DNA of 64,000 nucleotides from Membranipora membranacea (taxonomy: Eukaryota; Bryozoa; Gymnolaemata; Cheilostomatida; Membraniporidae). A model generated the notes under the pieces. The model was not told the origin of the DNA and did not search any database. It saw only the letters and a list, made by a program, of their open reading frames with translations. How positions within the stretch are numbered: the first letter of the stretch is position 1; the number at the start of each line of letters is the position of its first letter. Location: the NCBI GenBank assembly GCA_914767715.1, contig OU612074.1:17716062-17780061 (forward strand), given 5' to 3'. The position numbers were made by a program, and so were the translations under genes. Below are positions 11,501-23,800 of the stretch, piece after piece.

Positions 11501-13384
11501 TGACTTTTCTGGAGAGGAAAATGTTTTCATTTAAAAATGTTTCATCATCTGTTTTTGGGCTACTCGAAAATGACTGTAAGAAAAAACAACAGCGTGGGTG
11601 TCCTGTATAATTCAATTATATTGGTGGCGTGTTCCCCTCTCTCTCTGAAAATGAATATCTTTAGCAGCAAACTATTTTAAAACAACTAACTATGCATCAA
11701 GCTAATAATCAGTTGTTGGTGCTCTGTCTGTCTTGTACATGGGATGTCATGCCCTGCCTTTTGACAACTCCTACCATCTACCCTTGAAAATAACTGCCTC
11801 AAACATGACATTACAAAATATAGGTTTAAATGTTGAGGACGGCATTCTTGCTTTTATTTTTTCAGGCACCATCCCTACATAAATGTCTCAAACTTTGTTC
11901 ACTTATCACTAAACTGACTCTGTTTACCTGTTAGACCGATGCACAAGCACAAGTAAACACAGTTTCATGTCTGGGAATTAATTAACCTGGTTAAATGTTT
12001 GAGGTTCAGGCTTGACTTCTCTGTGTTACTCGCCTAACAACATTTGTAGGCTGAATTTGAAGATTCATTTAAACAGTGTTCTATTTCTTAAAGCAGAAGC
12101 AGATATAGAAACTGTACAAACCCACGAATACCCTACCAAAGATGATGGCATACAACAAACAACAGGATCGCCAATGAAGACTAGTATGTACAGTTCATCC
12201 TTAGATTATTTCCTTATGCCCTGCTGCATTGATTACTTTAATATCTATTGATTACAACCTTTATTTTTGTGTATGCTGAGCCCTCTAAGGTCTTGTTTAT
12301 CCACCAGTCAAAAAAGTAGCTGACAATCACAAAAGGTATATTTTGATATTTGATGCCTAATTATTTATTCCTTCTAAATTAGTATGTTATACATGAAAAT
12401 TAAATTCTTCAAATTGCAAACTACTCGACCATTTTGTTTCAGTAACAAGCATCGCCAATATGATTGGCCGAGTGTCAATACTCTCAAAATAAATACATGA
12501 TTGGAAGATTCAATGTATCAAAGTATTTGTTTCTAGAATTCAAGCATTGTCTTTTGTCGGTTTTAATCTTAATATATAAACAGTCTTCTCAATTACAAAA
12601 TATTTTTACAAAAACAATGTTTTTGCTTTCAATAAAACAAAAAGAATTTTTATGACAATTATGTACAAAAAATAGCTTTCCAATTCAATTCAGTTTATTG
12701 CAGCAGTGGGTAAAGGGGCTGCTGACTGTCCAGTGGTGCAGAACCAGAGCTTATACCTTGGATTTTCATTGTTTAGTATGATGCCTATTTATGACGGCAT
12801 TTTGCAAGTTGATTCATATTTAGTGGTGCCAGGGTTGAATGCTACTTTAAAATTTTCTTTCAAGCTATGGGAGTGATTGAGGATGAAGATAGACGCCCAG
12901 CTGCTGCAAGGACTGCGGATGAAGGTTCAACAAAGGCAGTCAAACTTTCTGGAATATCAGGCAAGTACTCATATTTCGTATTTAGTAATGAATGATCACA
13001 ACTAATTTGTCTTTTTATATTCAAATCAAATCAAAAATAATTCCCTAGTTTTTTCGGCAATTATTGTAGGAGCGCTTGGGTGTTAAAACATAAGATTGTC
13101 TGATGTTACTTGTTTTTTAAGACAATTGTTGATTTTGTTATGTCAACACATTTAGCAGCTGTTTAACACAAGTTAATTTCAATAAATGATGTGAATTATT
13201 ACATAATGTGTAATTTGCAGGAGTTATCATAGCTGTGGCTGTGACAGCGACTTTGTTGAGTGTCCTCTTTCTTTCTATACGTCTTGTCACGACTGCTCTG
13301 CTCAAAACTGCTTGCAAAGGATCCAAAGTTAACGCAAAACACTCCAATGCCGTTCGACCACTGAACCCAGTGAATGATGTCTAA
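2584..13384 (+). CDS. CUB-domain, mucin-stalk single-pass membrane protein (5' end outside window)
   Basis: This is probably a cell-surface adhesion or receptor-like protein; the ligand is unknown. Exons: 2584-2709, 3082-3278, 3416-3560, 3631-3675, 5396-5521, 5890-6086, 6224-6368, 6439-6483, 7617-7667, 8039-8235, 8372-8519, 8837-9427, 10032-10076 (weak), 10704-10790, 12097-12183, 12865-12960 and 13221-13384. They join in one frame to give 829 residues before TAA. Most introns are phase 1, with a phase 0 intron inside each CUB. The order is a 6-Cys module, CUB1, a Thr linker, a 6-Cys module, CUB2, a linker, a short Thr linker, CUB3, a 197-residue Thr/Ser/Pro stalk with five N-glycosylation sequons, short linkers, then a hydrophobic helix (VIIAVAVTATLLSVLFLSI) and a tail of about 30 residues. 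The CUBs show TSPNYPSDY, FTDFD, FDYVE/IFDG and KYCG. The intron after 12960 begins GC, not GT. A consensus donor at 13387, just after the stop, suggests a 3' UTR intron. The 6-Cys module is not recognised. Confidence 0.8.
4417..5099. mobile_element. Harbinger-like TIR element (683 bp, non-autonomous)
   Basis: The ends are perfect 22-bp inverted repeats beginning AGGTGTGGCTACATGTCACG. The element is flanked by TTA at 4414-4416 and 5100-5102, the 3-bp target duplication typical of PIF/Harbinger. The matching sites in repeat copies 0 and 2 lack it, so the empty site is visible in the same window. It carries a short MADF-like reading frame but no transposase, so it would need help in trans. The superfamily call rests on the TSD length and the MADF frame. 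Confidence 0.75.
4638..4799 (+). pseudogene. MADF (Myb/SANT-like) fragment inside the Harbinger-like element
   Basis: This is a 53-codon frame starting ATG GAG GAG. It has the MADF signature: a start like ELIISVVKSHPPIYD, then HNYKD and KIWKVIAVSLG. Harbinger transposons usually carry a second gene for a Myb/SANT or MADF DNA-binding protein beside the transposase. This piece covers only the N-terminal half of such a domain and then stops, so it looks like a remnant rather than a working gene. Confidence 0.6.
5214..7610 (+). repeat. CUB-module tandem duplication, unit 2
   Basis: This is the second copy of the 6-Cys exon, CUB, linker and repeat R array. It lacks the transposon of unit 1. Downstream, 7668-8519 is a shorter third copy that starts with the donor sequence normally following the 6-Cys exon. 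In that copy the exon itself has been replaced by a 51-nt Thr/Ser exon (7617-7667). Confidence 0.85.
8546..8738 (+). repeat. Degenerate minisatellite in the CUB3-stalk intron
   Basis: About nine imperfect copies of a roughly 20-bp unit resembling CATCTCAAGACTGCCT lie between the CUB3 exon and the stalk exon. The array is interrupted at 8649-8678 by a near-perfect hairpin (CATAGATTTTAAAAC and its complement). Frames across it are open but have no splice support, so I treat it as intronic. Confidence 0.6.
10123..10168. repeat. Perfect 46-bp palindrome
   Basis: The 46 bases read the same on both strands with no spacer (arms AGTCATGCTAACCAGAGCGT..., centre CTATAG). It lies about 45 bp after the weakly supported exon 10032-10076 and inside an intron of the CUB gene. 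Confidence 0.85.
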
Positions 13385-13436
13385 TGGTGAGTTCATAGAA
13401 TTGATATAGTTAACATATACAGAAGACCAGGAGTAG

Positions 13437-13670
13437 GAGGTGGCTCATTTGGTTAGAGCGCCAGACTTCAACACGCAAGTGTTGAAGGTCGTGGGTTAGA
13501 ATCCCAGTGCAGTCCATCTTCTACTGGGGATTGGTTGGCCCCTAGGTGTGCTCCCTCCTGCCTGCAAACTAAGAGCAAATTGACGCAGATATTGCGGCCT
13601 CACCACTAATGCAATAATATTTTGCTGCCCATGCCTCGGGATGGGCGAGTGATATGACATCGGATTTTAA
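13437..13670 (+). mobile_element. tRNA-derived SINE-like element
   Basis: The head looks like a tRNA: an A-box-like TGGCTCATTTGG near 13441 and a B-box-like GGTTAGAATCC near 13495, with a stem between them. It is followed by about 150 bp of unrelated tail (CCTCGGGATGGGCGAGTGAT). The B box has lost its conserved C, and no full cloverleaf closes. It sits just past the 3' end of the CUB reading frame. Confidence 0.5.
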
Positions 13671-13782
13671 TCAACCTTTTTAATCATGTGTAACTCTACA
13701 CAGATAAAACATAAATATAATTGTATCAACGTTCCATTGTACTGTTTATACTCGTTGTTATCATCAAATTTGTTGCCAACAG

Positions 13783-14233
13783 TCCAGGTTTCAGTACCAG
13801 GCGTACAAAGAATTGCTACAAAGTATCTCAATGACGTAACGTCAGGTACCACAATATGTATTGAACTTCATATTGTACTGTTTAGGTTTATAATTATGTA
13901 TATGGGTGAGCTTGACAAGGAAAAAGATGAAACCATAGTCGAACAATATCCCCACTTAAATTGAGACCATTGCAACTTTTCCAAAATATGTCACAAATAT
14001 TTCACGAAGCATTTCTTAATACCCATCTCTCAGAAAAGATATGGCCAGGTTTAAGATTGGCTCATGGTATCATCTGTTTATTTCAGATTGACCTACTATG
14101 TGCCACAAAACCAGACGAATACACACGCAGATCAACAGTTATTAGCAACTGTCCTAAAAACCAAAAATTTCTTGTTTTCAATGGGCATTCTACTTGTAGA
14201 GCTCCTTTTGAAATCCTTTCAACACAATTTTTG
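13783..14233 (+). other. Two tentative exons of unknown gene
   Basis: The segments 13783-13845 (63 nt, phase 1 at both ends) and 14087-14233 (147 nt, phase 0 at both ends) are open frames between good acceptor and donor sites. The second includes SNCPKNQKFLVFNGHSTC. Their phases do not match each other. They may be 3' UTR exons of the CUB gene, which has a consensus donor straight after its stop, or 5' exons of the gene at 15012. A third candidate is 14636-14695. I do not recognise the peptides. Confidence 0.25.
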
Positions 14234-15011
14234 GTAACAATATTGATATTAATATATTATGCTCGTCATTATTGTTCTATTTTTATTTGTTTTATCATTT
14301 TGTGGGATATTGGCTATTGGCTACCCATGCAGAACAGCCACTCCTCATCATTTGATTTCAAGTTTGTCAGGCACTTTTTTTTTAACTTTGACAAGTTAAG
14401 CTGTTTACTCCACAGACATTGATAAATAGATGCCTAATCAGTTTTTGCGGTTTTCTTTATTACTGGTTGACCAAAATCAGTGGTAGGGATTTATTTTTCT
14501 TAAATATGAATACTAATTATGTTTACAATTTTTTTTTTATATTAATTTGTTATCATTTATGAAAGAATAATTGTATACGGTATAAATAACTCTCAGTTTT
14601 ATTCAATTTGTCGACACTGCCTGATATGATGATAGGATTTTTGTTACCGAGCCACATGGCCATGCGGAATTGTTTTGGAGCAGACAACTTTTAAGGTGAG
14701 TAGAGAGGATGACTCCTTATTTGATTTCAGTTCATACCATGGCAAGGCAAATCCAATTTATAGTACTATCACTAATATTGATACATGTCTCAGGATCATT
14801 GTTGAAATTACTGTTGGGCTTGTACAGCCCTATATACTTCAAATTATAGCAAGACTGTGGGTACCAAATCATTCTGCCGGCATCATTAATCTTTCAATTC
14901 TTCACTTCACACTGCATTTTCCTGAGTGTTTGACTTGTCCAATAGCAAAGGAATTCAGGCCTCCTAGCAATACATGCTTCTAACAATGATATCAATTTTT
15001 AAAGGGAGACC

Positions 15012-16258
15012 ATGACAAGACTACGCTGCATGGCACGCAAGCTACAACAGCAAACGGTTAAAGCTCAACGTGAGAGCGTTTCTTTTTTCAAGTAAGTCTA
15101 CTTGTTATAGATAGATTTGATGACCTGTGATAGAGATGCTAGCATGTAAGCTTATCGTGTCGCGATGCCTGGCAAACTAACATAGCATATCAAATAATTA
15201 AACAGGGGTTGATAAAAAAATAACCACAGCCTATATGGACACAAAAAATGGTATCATTTCCAACATTCTCACATTTTGCGATCAAAGTTTACACCAACTC
15301 GGTTAACTGTAAAAGGCTGCATTGGCCAGATGCTGTTTCTGCTGAAGTTGATACATCGCCACCAGAGGTTACGGCTTCAGTTCTGGAAATCCAGGTCGTG
15401 ATGTTAGAGTTGATGTTCTTATCTTTCAGTTTCTCGATCATGAGTGTGCTGTCGATGGCGTTCCAATTCACTACTGATGTCAATGAAGACTGCTCGCGAG
15501 ACTTTTTTGTTGATGCTTAGAAGTAGTTTTCTATCAATAGTTGCAGTTGCCAGGTAATCAATGTCATTTTTAAACTGATAAAACTGACAGAATTGCAGAG
15601 CAGCTTTCACAACACGGCCGCCATTTTTTGCCGCTAAAGTGTCCAGTATTATTTTACTCACCTACAATATTATTTTATGTATTACTCAATGTATAAACAT
15701 TATTGGCTGATGAGCACTGTCTTTCTTTCCAGACACATTGCTAGAATTATTGACATAAGCTGCCATGAGTGTCAACGTCTCCTTCTGTCCCCATCAAAGC
15801 CTGACAATATGGAGAACAACGATGAAATGATGAAGGCTGCAGCCGAATTGATTATCAGCAAATATAGGGATGGGCTAGTGTATTCGATTAAGTTCATGCT
15901 AGAACTAGCTATGGTGCTGGAGAGGATTTTCAGAGCTCTCATTAATACAGACAACCTTTTGCAGAAGGGAACCAATTATTCAAGGTGTGTTGTCAAGAAC
16001 ATCATAGGCCAACCACCACCAGCAGACTTTGCGGAACATGCTTTAATCACCCAGCATGGTATCGATAACCACTATACTAACCTACTAAATATTGCTGTAG
16101 ACTTATTTTATACAGTCAAAATCAACCAACCAGAGCCAAAAAGATCAACTTGGCTCTACATAAATCAATGATCAGAAATAAATCAACCAAGGTTGTGATT
16201 TTTACAGGACAGCAGACTGCTTCCCCTTATTGAAAAGTTGTCCTTATTTTTTGATTAA
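15012..16258 (+). CDS. Small helical protein of unknown function
   Basis: Three exons join in frame: 15012-15091, 15733-15984 and 16213-16258, giving 125 residues. The first ATG follows an acceptor at 15004, so a 5' UTR exon (perhaps ending at 14695) is likely. The frame is also open upstream of this ATG, so a longer N-terminus is possible. The product is mostly charged and hydrophobic helix, with HIARIIDISCHECQRLLL in the middle, a DNMENNDEMMKAAAELI segment, and RLLPLIEKLSLFFD at the end. There is no signal peptide and no recognised domain. The middle exon has the clearest coding character. The last exon uses the second of two adjacent AGs (16212), which keeps phase. The first intron holds an antisense LINE fragment. 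Confidence 0.5.
15289..15560 (-). mobile_element. Decayed non-LTR retrotransposon reverse-transcriptase fragment
   Basis: Read on the minus strand, two overlapping frames give RAVFIDISS and then LMIEKLKDKNINSNITTWI followed by RTEAVTSGGDVSTSAE. These line up with the RT stretch of LINE elements (motif A FIDxSxAFD, then KLxxxxIxxxxxxWI, then RTQxVxxG). The Ala-Phe-Asp of motif A is lost, a frameshift lies near 15480, and the segment between WI and RT is deleted. It is therefore dead. It lies in the intron of the orphan gene. Confidence 0.55.
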
Positions 16259-16580
16259 TATTATTAGCTATTTTGATACAAAACAATCATATTTTTTTAT
16301 ACCTGAGCAATTTTACACAGTCTTGCTGTTACTTTATTATTCAACTCAGTCCTCTGTAGTTAACGCATTTAAACCTGTTATTGCTGTGATGTCCGTAATC
16401 TGATTTTTGTTTTTGTTTTGTTATTAACATTGTTATTACTGTTGTTTTACCGTTTAATGGTACACCGATGAGTTACAATCAGTTACAAGGATACATTTAT
16501 GTTGACGAATATTTGTTTTGTTGGTTTTGTTTTGTTGAGCCTCACCTATGTGAAAGTTAAGTAAATCTCGTTATGTGAAA

Positions 16581-16586
16581 AATAAA
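16581..16586 (+). other. Possible polyadenylation signal
   Basis: AATAAA lies 323 bp past the stop of the orphan gene, in AT-rich sequence. It is the first good hexamer after that stop, and AATAAA is common in such DNA. Confidence 0.3.
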
Positions 16587-19160
16587 TTCAAATTATCCCT
16601 CATGAATAGGTGATCCATATACCTACAACACTCATTCTATTAGATCGTAGACAGCCCCATCCAGATAATGAGTATTCCTTACTCATATAATCATTCATAC
16701 ATTGGTTAGACATTTGGACATTCATTATCTTACCTTACATACTAACAGCAAGGAGTAGTTTAAAACTGGCACAGATAATAGTAATATCAAAGAGTCCTTT
16801 TTTCCTCTTCATGATAAATTACAATATAACAAATAGTGAATGATAATGATACAGACTCTACTACCTACAGACATTTGACTCAGGAGAGGAAGGATAATAC
16901 TTATTATAATTAAATAATACATACACAACCCTTTGTCTACTACCACTCACTTGTGAGTGACTATCCCCTGTCTTGTTTGCACTTCTCACTGAATGAAACC
17001 TGTCAGCTATTACTCAAGCCATTCTTAGATCACCTCAAACTCCTAGTGTCTTCTTGGTTGGATACAGGAGTAAAATGTTGTGTCGAAAAAAGTATATATG
17101 AGTTACGTGTGGCCAGGAAGGAAATACAGGTATAGCTTGTTATCCTGATGAATTTGAATGTCTGGAAAAAGCCTGTTACCCCAAGATAGTGGGCAGGTTA
17201 CAAGGGGTTAGTTTTTCAGCTAGCCCTTAAGTCCATTCTTGAAAAAAATCCCTACCACTGATTTGTTATATACAGTAGATTTAAGAAAAGTGGAACGACT
17301 CCCAAGAGCGGCTTAGGTTTCTATTGGCTCTTTTTCTATGCTTTACTCCATTCACTAATAATTCATTTTCGAGATGCATTTTTGACATTAAGATCAGATT
17401 TTATTTTAATCAATGGTGGAATAAAGTTAAAACATTCATCGTAAAAATAAACTATGCTCTATCATACAGTCAAAATGTCCTGTGCAAAAGGAAAGAATAT
17501 ATCAACTCCAAAAAGGTGTGGTTGCTCCAAAATAGTATAAAAGGAAATGCTCCAAAATAGTACAGAGTGATACTCTCCAATATGGTACAGAGTGATACGC
17601 TGCTGAGGGCTCTCCAAAAAGAACTGACCACCCTTGATGTTCCCCTGGTTTTATATGCAACGGTGTTCATCACTAGGATAGGCGTGGCCAAAAACGAAGA
17701 TCGCATTTGCCCGCCGATCACTTTAATTTTGAAAATAAAAAAAATGCAATAAACTGTGGATTCCTCTTGAAAAATCAAGATTGGATTTTGACTTTTCGTC
17801 CGATAATAATAAATAGATAAATAATTTTAACTGTACGTAAATTGTGCAAAAGCCTTGAACCTCCCAAAAGGCGGAGATGGGATCGCTGACTAATCAAAGT
17901 GATTTGCTGACACGAAATACTTACAACACTCCTGGTTTCATAAAAATACGGAGATTGATTGTTGACTTGTTGGGCTGTAATAATAATTAGCTAATACATT
18001 TTATGCGTACACAACACCCAAATTCATCAAAAAATGGAGAGTGGTTGCTGATTGCTCAATCAACACAATTTAGTAAAAAAAATTAAATGTGATGAGCCTT
18101 TAAATGTTACATTCCAACAATTTTAATGAGATTTATGTGTAAAGTGGTTGACGTTATCTGCTATCAATCTCTGCCATCTCCTTGTCTCATTCTCTCTCTC
18201 TCTCTCTGAAATATCCTGAGCCCGAGCTGTGAGAGGTTGAGATCTCACAGCTTCTGTGAGCTGAGGATTCTATAGCTTCGGGCATTCCTGCATTTATTGC
18301 CTCCTGACCCACTAAGGTAGCCGTGTTGCCATAATTTACCCTGGGTCTCCATTGTAAGTTCCAATTACTGACATCTCCTCTATTGCTCTACTGACCTGCC
18401 CCACCGCATCGCTGAAAACATAACGGTTGGTCCGGAACGCCAAACATCCCACACAAAAAAAAGTTAGCCTATGGGAGATGACACTAAAGTGAGGATGACA
18501 TGTCATTCCCACTCCCTAAAATCCTAAGTAAATCCATGATTATGCACATAATAGACAATTCTTAGCATTCAACTCATAGTTGTGCCCTCCACTTTGATGA
18601 AAAAAGCTCATATTATTATTATTATGGCGACTCAATTATTTCCCTTCACAAACGTGAGAGCAATCAGTCTAAATCATGTAACCCGAAACGGCGAAATATG
18701 CTGAAGGCACTGGGAGCATATCTATTCTATAAATCATGGCTCTGAGTCTGGCAGGCGCTGTGATAGTCAAGCATCATCCAGATATGTTAGAATATTCTTA
18801 AAAAGAGTGGAACGGTACGAACTTTGGCCAAAAAACATGATTCTTCGTAAAATATAATCTTCAAGATTTTTTAGGATTACGACCTTGACTATAAGAACAG
18901 CTAGCAGAGGAAATCAAGGCAAGATTTCAGTTTATGCATGTAACTCAATCTGTGAAGTTGATAGAACTTATTACTTTGATTACTATATAAGACGGAGAAA
19001 CCTACCACATCAACAGTTGTACCATGCTCACCTGTCAGCATTGTTAACAATGTTGATCAAGACCAACAACAAAAATGTGATACAAGTGACATTGAACCAA
19101 GGAGTATTGATTGAATTGAGCCTAATCAAGGATGGAACCAGTATCATTATATTATTCTAA
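16587..19160. other. Spacer with no supported gene
   Basis: The sequence is mostly AT-rich. One open segment ends at a donor-like GAAATACAG/gtatag near 17131 and contains SWLDTGVKCCVEKSIYELR; it could be a stray exon. An open frame of 91 codons at 18885-19160 has no splice or family support. A short CT microsatellite lies at 18191-18208. Confidence 0.4.
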
Positions 19161-19161
19161 C

Positions 19162-19200
19162 CAAGTATTATTCTATATAAATAATAGAATAGTACTTGGT
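19162..19200. repeat. Imperfect hairpin
   Basis: Arms ACCAAGTATTATTCTAT and its near-complement (one mismatch) surround a short AT loop. It lies about 110 bp before the long tetranucleotide tract. Confidence 0.6.
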
Positions 19201-19312
19201 AATAATAATAGAATAATAGAATATATAACATTCATCCATGTTTACTATTGTACTAATTTATCTTAGACCCAGAAAATTAACATCCATCTGTCCGGCTGGC
19301 CGGGCAGGCCGG

Positions 19313-19849
<537 letters not shown>

Positions 19850-20821
19850 TATTGCACAAAGCTTGCATTGAACCCCAGATCTTTTCTACCCAGATTTTTT
19901 CTTGCCAGCCCCAGATTGAAAAAAATCAGATCTTGGGTAAAAGAATAAACCCAATATGTCCCTGATTTTGATGCATTGACAATCTCATTAAATGTCGATA
20001 ACTTTCAAGGCATCAAATTCAATTATTGGTCTGCCAAAAACAATTAAACATTTCTCAGTTCATTCATGCACAGCTTTTTTGCCTAGGAGGACTTACAGGT
20101 ATGTGTGTCAGCTGGCCAGGCATTTTAAACCTGATTATATTCCAAATAATTTATCCATGCCATTTTATGCAACAAAAGGCATCTACTCTGTGGGGTTTCG
20201 CAGAAATAATTGTTACAAGAATTAGGCATTGGGTGTAAACATTTGAGAGTGGCTTCTGCATTAGTTTTTTTCTATGTTATATTCGATTTTTTTAACAGTG
20301 ACGACATTTATGTTGCATGACAAAATGCACACAGCATTTCAATGTTGTCAAACCATAGTTTGATAGAGAAATGTATTGAAATAGACACCAGTGCTGTATA
20401 GCCTACTACAGAGTGAATTTGATCAAATAAAATTGTTACGCTGGTTGTATAGCAACGACTGGTTTTATCTCCAGGCATCACATTTATTCACTTTACGTTC
20501 TTGGCACATGATCAGATTTCGATTATTTTGGCAAAGACTTACATTATAGCCTTAGGGTCTACAACAAACTGACGCCAATTATCTCAGGGATAACCAATGA
20601 CTTTGTATCAATAATAAGAAACTGAATTCAGCTGTCATATCAGGATCAAAACAAGTCATAATCAAACAGAGCATTATAACAGTTAACTGCACAGCTCAAG
20701 TGTTTGGGAAAATCCAGTAACACAGTGTAGGCTAACAGCGATAACATTGCTGATCACAACATATCTAATTTGTTTACAATAATACTCAAAAGGCGCTGGT
20801 TGAGACAAACTAAAACCCAAT
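19850..20821. other. Upstream region of the ankyrin-caspase gene
   Basis: I see no exon with good support. A short open frame at 19992-20225 includes a donor-like site near 20098. The stretch should contain the promoter and 5' UTR of the gene at 20822, but no clear TATA box or initiator stands out. Confidence 0.4.
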
Positions 20822-23800
20822 ATGGCGGAGTCAGCATTTGTTGATAATACCACAGACTATCCTATTTGGATAGGGGAGGATCATAAACTACACTGTGATG
20901 AGGATCAACTAGAACTTCATTTGCTTCAAAATTCAAACTACGACTTTCATGAAGCAAAGGAAACTGTGACAAAGTTAGTCCATATTCTGAGCAAAGGGTA
21001 CAACACTAACAATCCTTCATTCTGGGAATTGATTTTATACAACGACGGGGAAACTTTCTTTGTGATTGTACAGAACATCGGACTACAGCATAGAATCAAA
21101 CTTTTAAACACAGAAAGTGGAAAGATCTCTGTAGTGAAAACGCTACCCATCGCAATCGACCCAAAAAGGAACAAATTGTTTTTGGACGCATACAGCCAAG
21201 ATGAATGCTCCTTACTTGTGATGATCAAATATGTAGGAGGGATAGCGGCCATACACTGGGCATGCTTTCGTGCCAATACTGAGGCTGTGAGAATAATAGT
21301 GAGTCACATCAGTCAAGCTCAATGTTACCATGTAATGAGTTTGGGTGGAGCAGCCGGCAAAACAGCTCTCCACTATGCTGAGGCTTTCCACAGCAATACC
21401 GACTTGCTTGATGTCATCCAAACTTCTCTCACTGATGAACAATGGTTCAACCTGCTGGAATTGACAGACTCCAAGGAGATGACCCCTCTTCATTGTGCAG
21501 CGTCTCTTGGTCATACAGAGTCAGTAGAACTGATGCAGAACACTGTGACTGAGGATCAGTGGTACAAGTTACTACAAAAGCAAGATGATCGATTAAGCAC
21601 CCCACTAATTCATGCAGCTTCTCACAGTCATGTTGAAATCCTTCAAGGAATATACTGCTCCGTTGATACATCTCAGTGGTATCACCTACTTACAATGACT
21701 GACATCGATAGACATGATGCAGTTCATAACATTGCTTATGAGGGCAGTTATAGCTTGCTTGAAATGATAGAAAAAACTATGGCCCCCAAAGAGTTTATCA
21801 AGCTTCTCTCAATACCTTTCAGCTATATCAACCGCATCACATATCAGAGGTATGAAAATGCAATAAAACTGCTAGAAGATGTTAAGCTGAGGGTGAGGAT
21901 AAAAATTGTGGTTTCCAGTTCAACTGATAAAGCTGGTGAGTTATAATTTTCATGCACCTTAATGTAAAGAAATGGGAGGGGCAGATTAAAATAAGAGGGA
22001 ACGGATTAGATCCATACTTGTACTTCCAGGTATCTCACGGGCATTAGATCTGGGTCGTGAGTTTCGGTTTTTCAAATACCCTCTCACTCAGGTCAAGAAA
22101 GTCATACCACAGAACATCCTATTACTAGTACTTCAAGCAGCTGATCAAAACAACTTCTTTTGCCCAGGATACAACCCGAGTAGTAAGCAGTCCCAAATTT
22201 TAGCACAACGTCACCCAGTTTACATGTATCAGATAGAATTAAAACTGATGCTTCTATAAAACTCTCCTTAAAAGGTGAACGAAAACCACTACAGTTTAAG
22301 GTACGTAATATTAATCTCTGAACGCAACTTTCCATGTTATTATCATTTCAAAAATATTTATTGTGGATATACTTGTTACCATAACATGTTTTTGCCTACC
22401 TGTTTCACTCCTGTACCCAATGGGATATTGACGTGATAAATACCTACTGGAACACAGCAGGCACCTCATTATAATGAAACCCATTTCATAGCATTTGTTA
22501 ATCTTAAAAAGAATGGTCCAATCACATGCATTCCCTATTATAATTTCATACAAATTATATTTGCTTTATAGGTTATCGCTCCTGTTTACGATTTATTAGA
22601 TATAAAAACATTGGTTCAATGGTAACTTGATCTCGATAGTACAGGTTCTTCAAATTGTAAAATTCAAAAAAGAGATTAGACCATATAAGGCTTTAGATCA
22701 TGATAAATTAGCCAGCACTTTAAGTCACCCCCTACCTTGGATTTTACTCAATCTATGTCATCTTGTAGTGAATTTTATGTTAATTTGCTTTAGACAAGGA
22801 AATAGAAATAGAGAGTCTTTCAAAGCAGGCGCCCCTAAACATCAAGCAGATCAAAGCATTGAGCCCATACAGCATGACGTACATTATACCGTCCAACCAG
22901 ACCAAAGCACAAAGGTATGGTTTGGTTCTCTACAACCCAGCGGCCAGGTACGGAGCATCAGAAGAGGCAGACAATCTTGAGCAGGCTCTGACTTCTGCTG
23001 GATGTGATGTAACGAAGATGTCATGGTTAAACGTCAATGAGATCCACAACATGATTGAAAGCTCACTGCAAAGTATGGTTCATAACTGCTCACTGCTGAT
23101 AGTTTGTATAATGGCCCATGGCAGAAGAGGTGTTCTTAAAGGTAGCGAGGGAGAGGATAAACCTGTAAATGACATTCTACATCAGCTCAAGCATTTGTTA
23201 GCTCCATTCATACCACTTGTGAGTGTTCTTCCTTTGTATATGATACTAACAGGTTCCTAAAGTTTCCATAAATAATTTTAGCAATTTTTTTTTAAATCTG
23301 TCATTATGAGGGTGAATAAAATTCCCTCGGATCAAGAAGCAAATGTAATTTTGAGGCCACAGTCAGTCACACACTGCAAAATTGCTGCTGTAATAGTGCG
23401 CAAAATGAATAGAAATGGTTTTTAGTTTGATAATTCTCATCACTTCTCTGCTGGGAACACAGATTTAGAAACTTTTCTGCTGGCAAAGTTGAATCAACTT
23501 ACTTGGACCTCTCAAAAATCCATCCAGAATCTTTGGAATTCATTGAACATAAAAGTTGCCGGTCTGCATTGAAACCAGTGGTGATATGTTATAAATATTT
23601 AACTTTGTGGTTAATATACAAGTTCTTCTTTTCAGATCGTGCTAGTTCAGGCCTGTCAAGTAGCATCTCCCATTCAAGGAAACGGCAGCTACGATCCTGC
23701 ACCAGTTCAGCTAAGCGACAAGGACAGAAATCAACATATAACATTGCTGAGACCAGAAACAGTTCTGCTCTTAGCTACAGTGAGAGGAGGTAAAGCAAAG

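Noticed and set aside
15289-15661. Minus-strand pair of frames as a new gene
   Set aside because: They are shifted against each other and match pieces of LINE reverse transcriptase, so they are a relic.
22573-22621. Extra exon in the caspase gene
   Set aside because: It has an acceptor and donor but ends in a phase that does not fit the p20 exon; the model without it keeps one frame.
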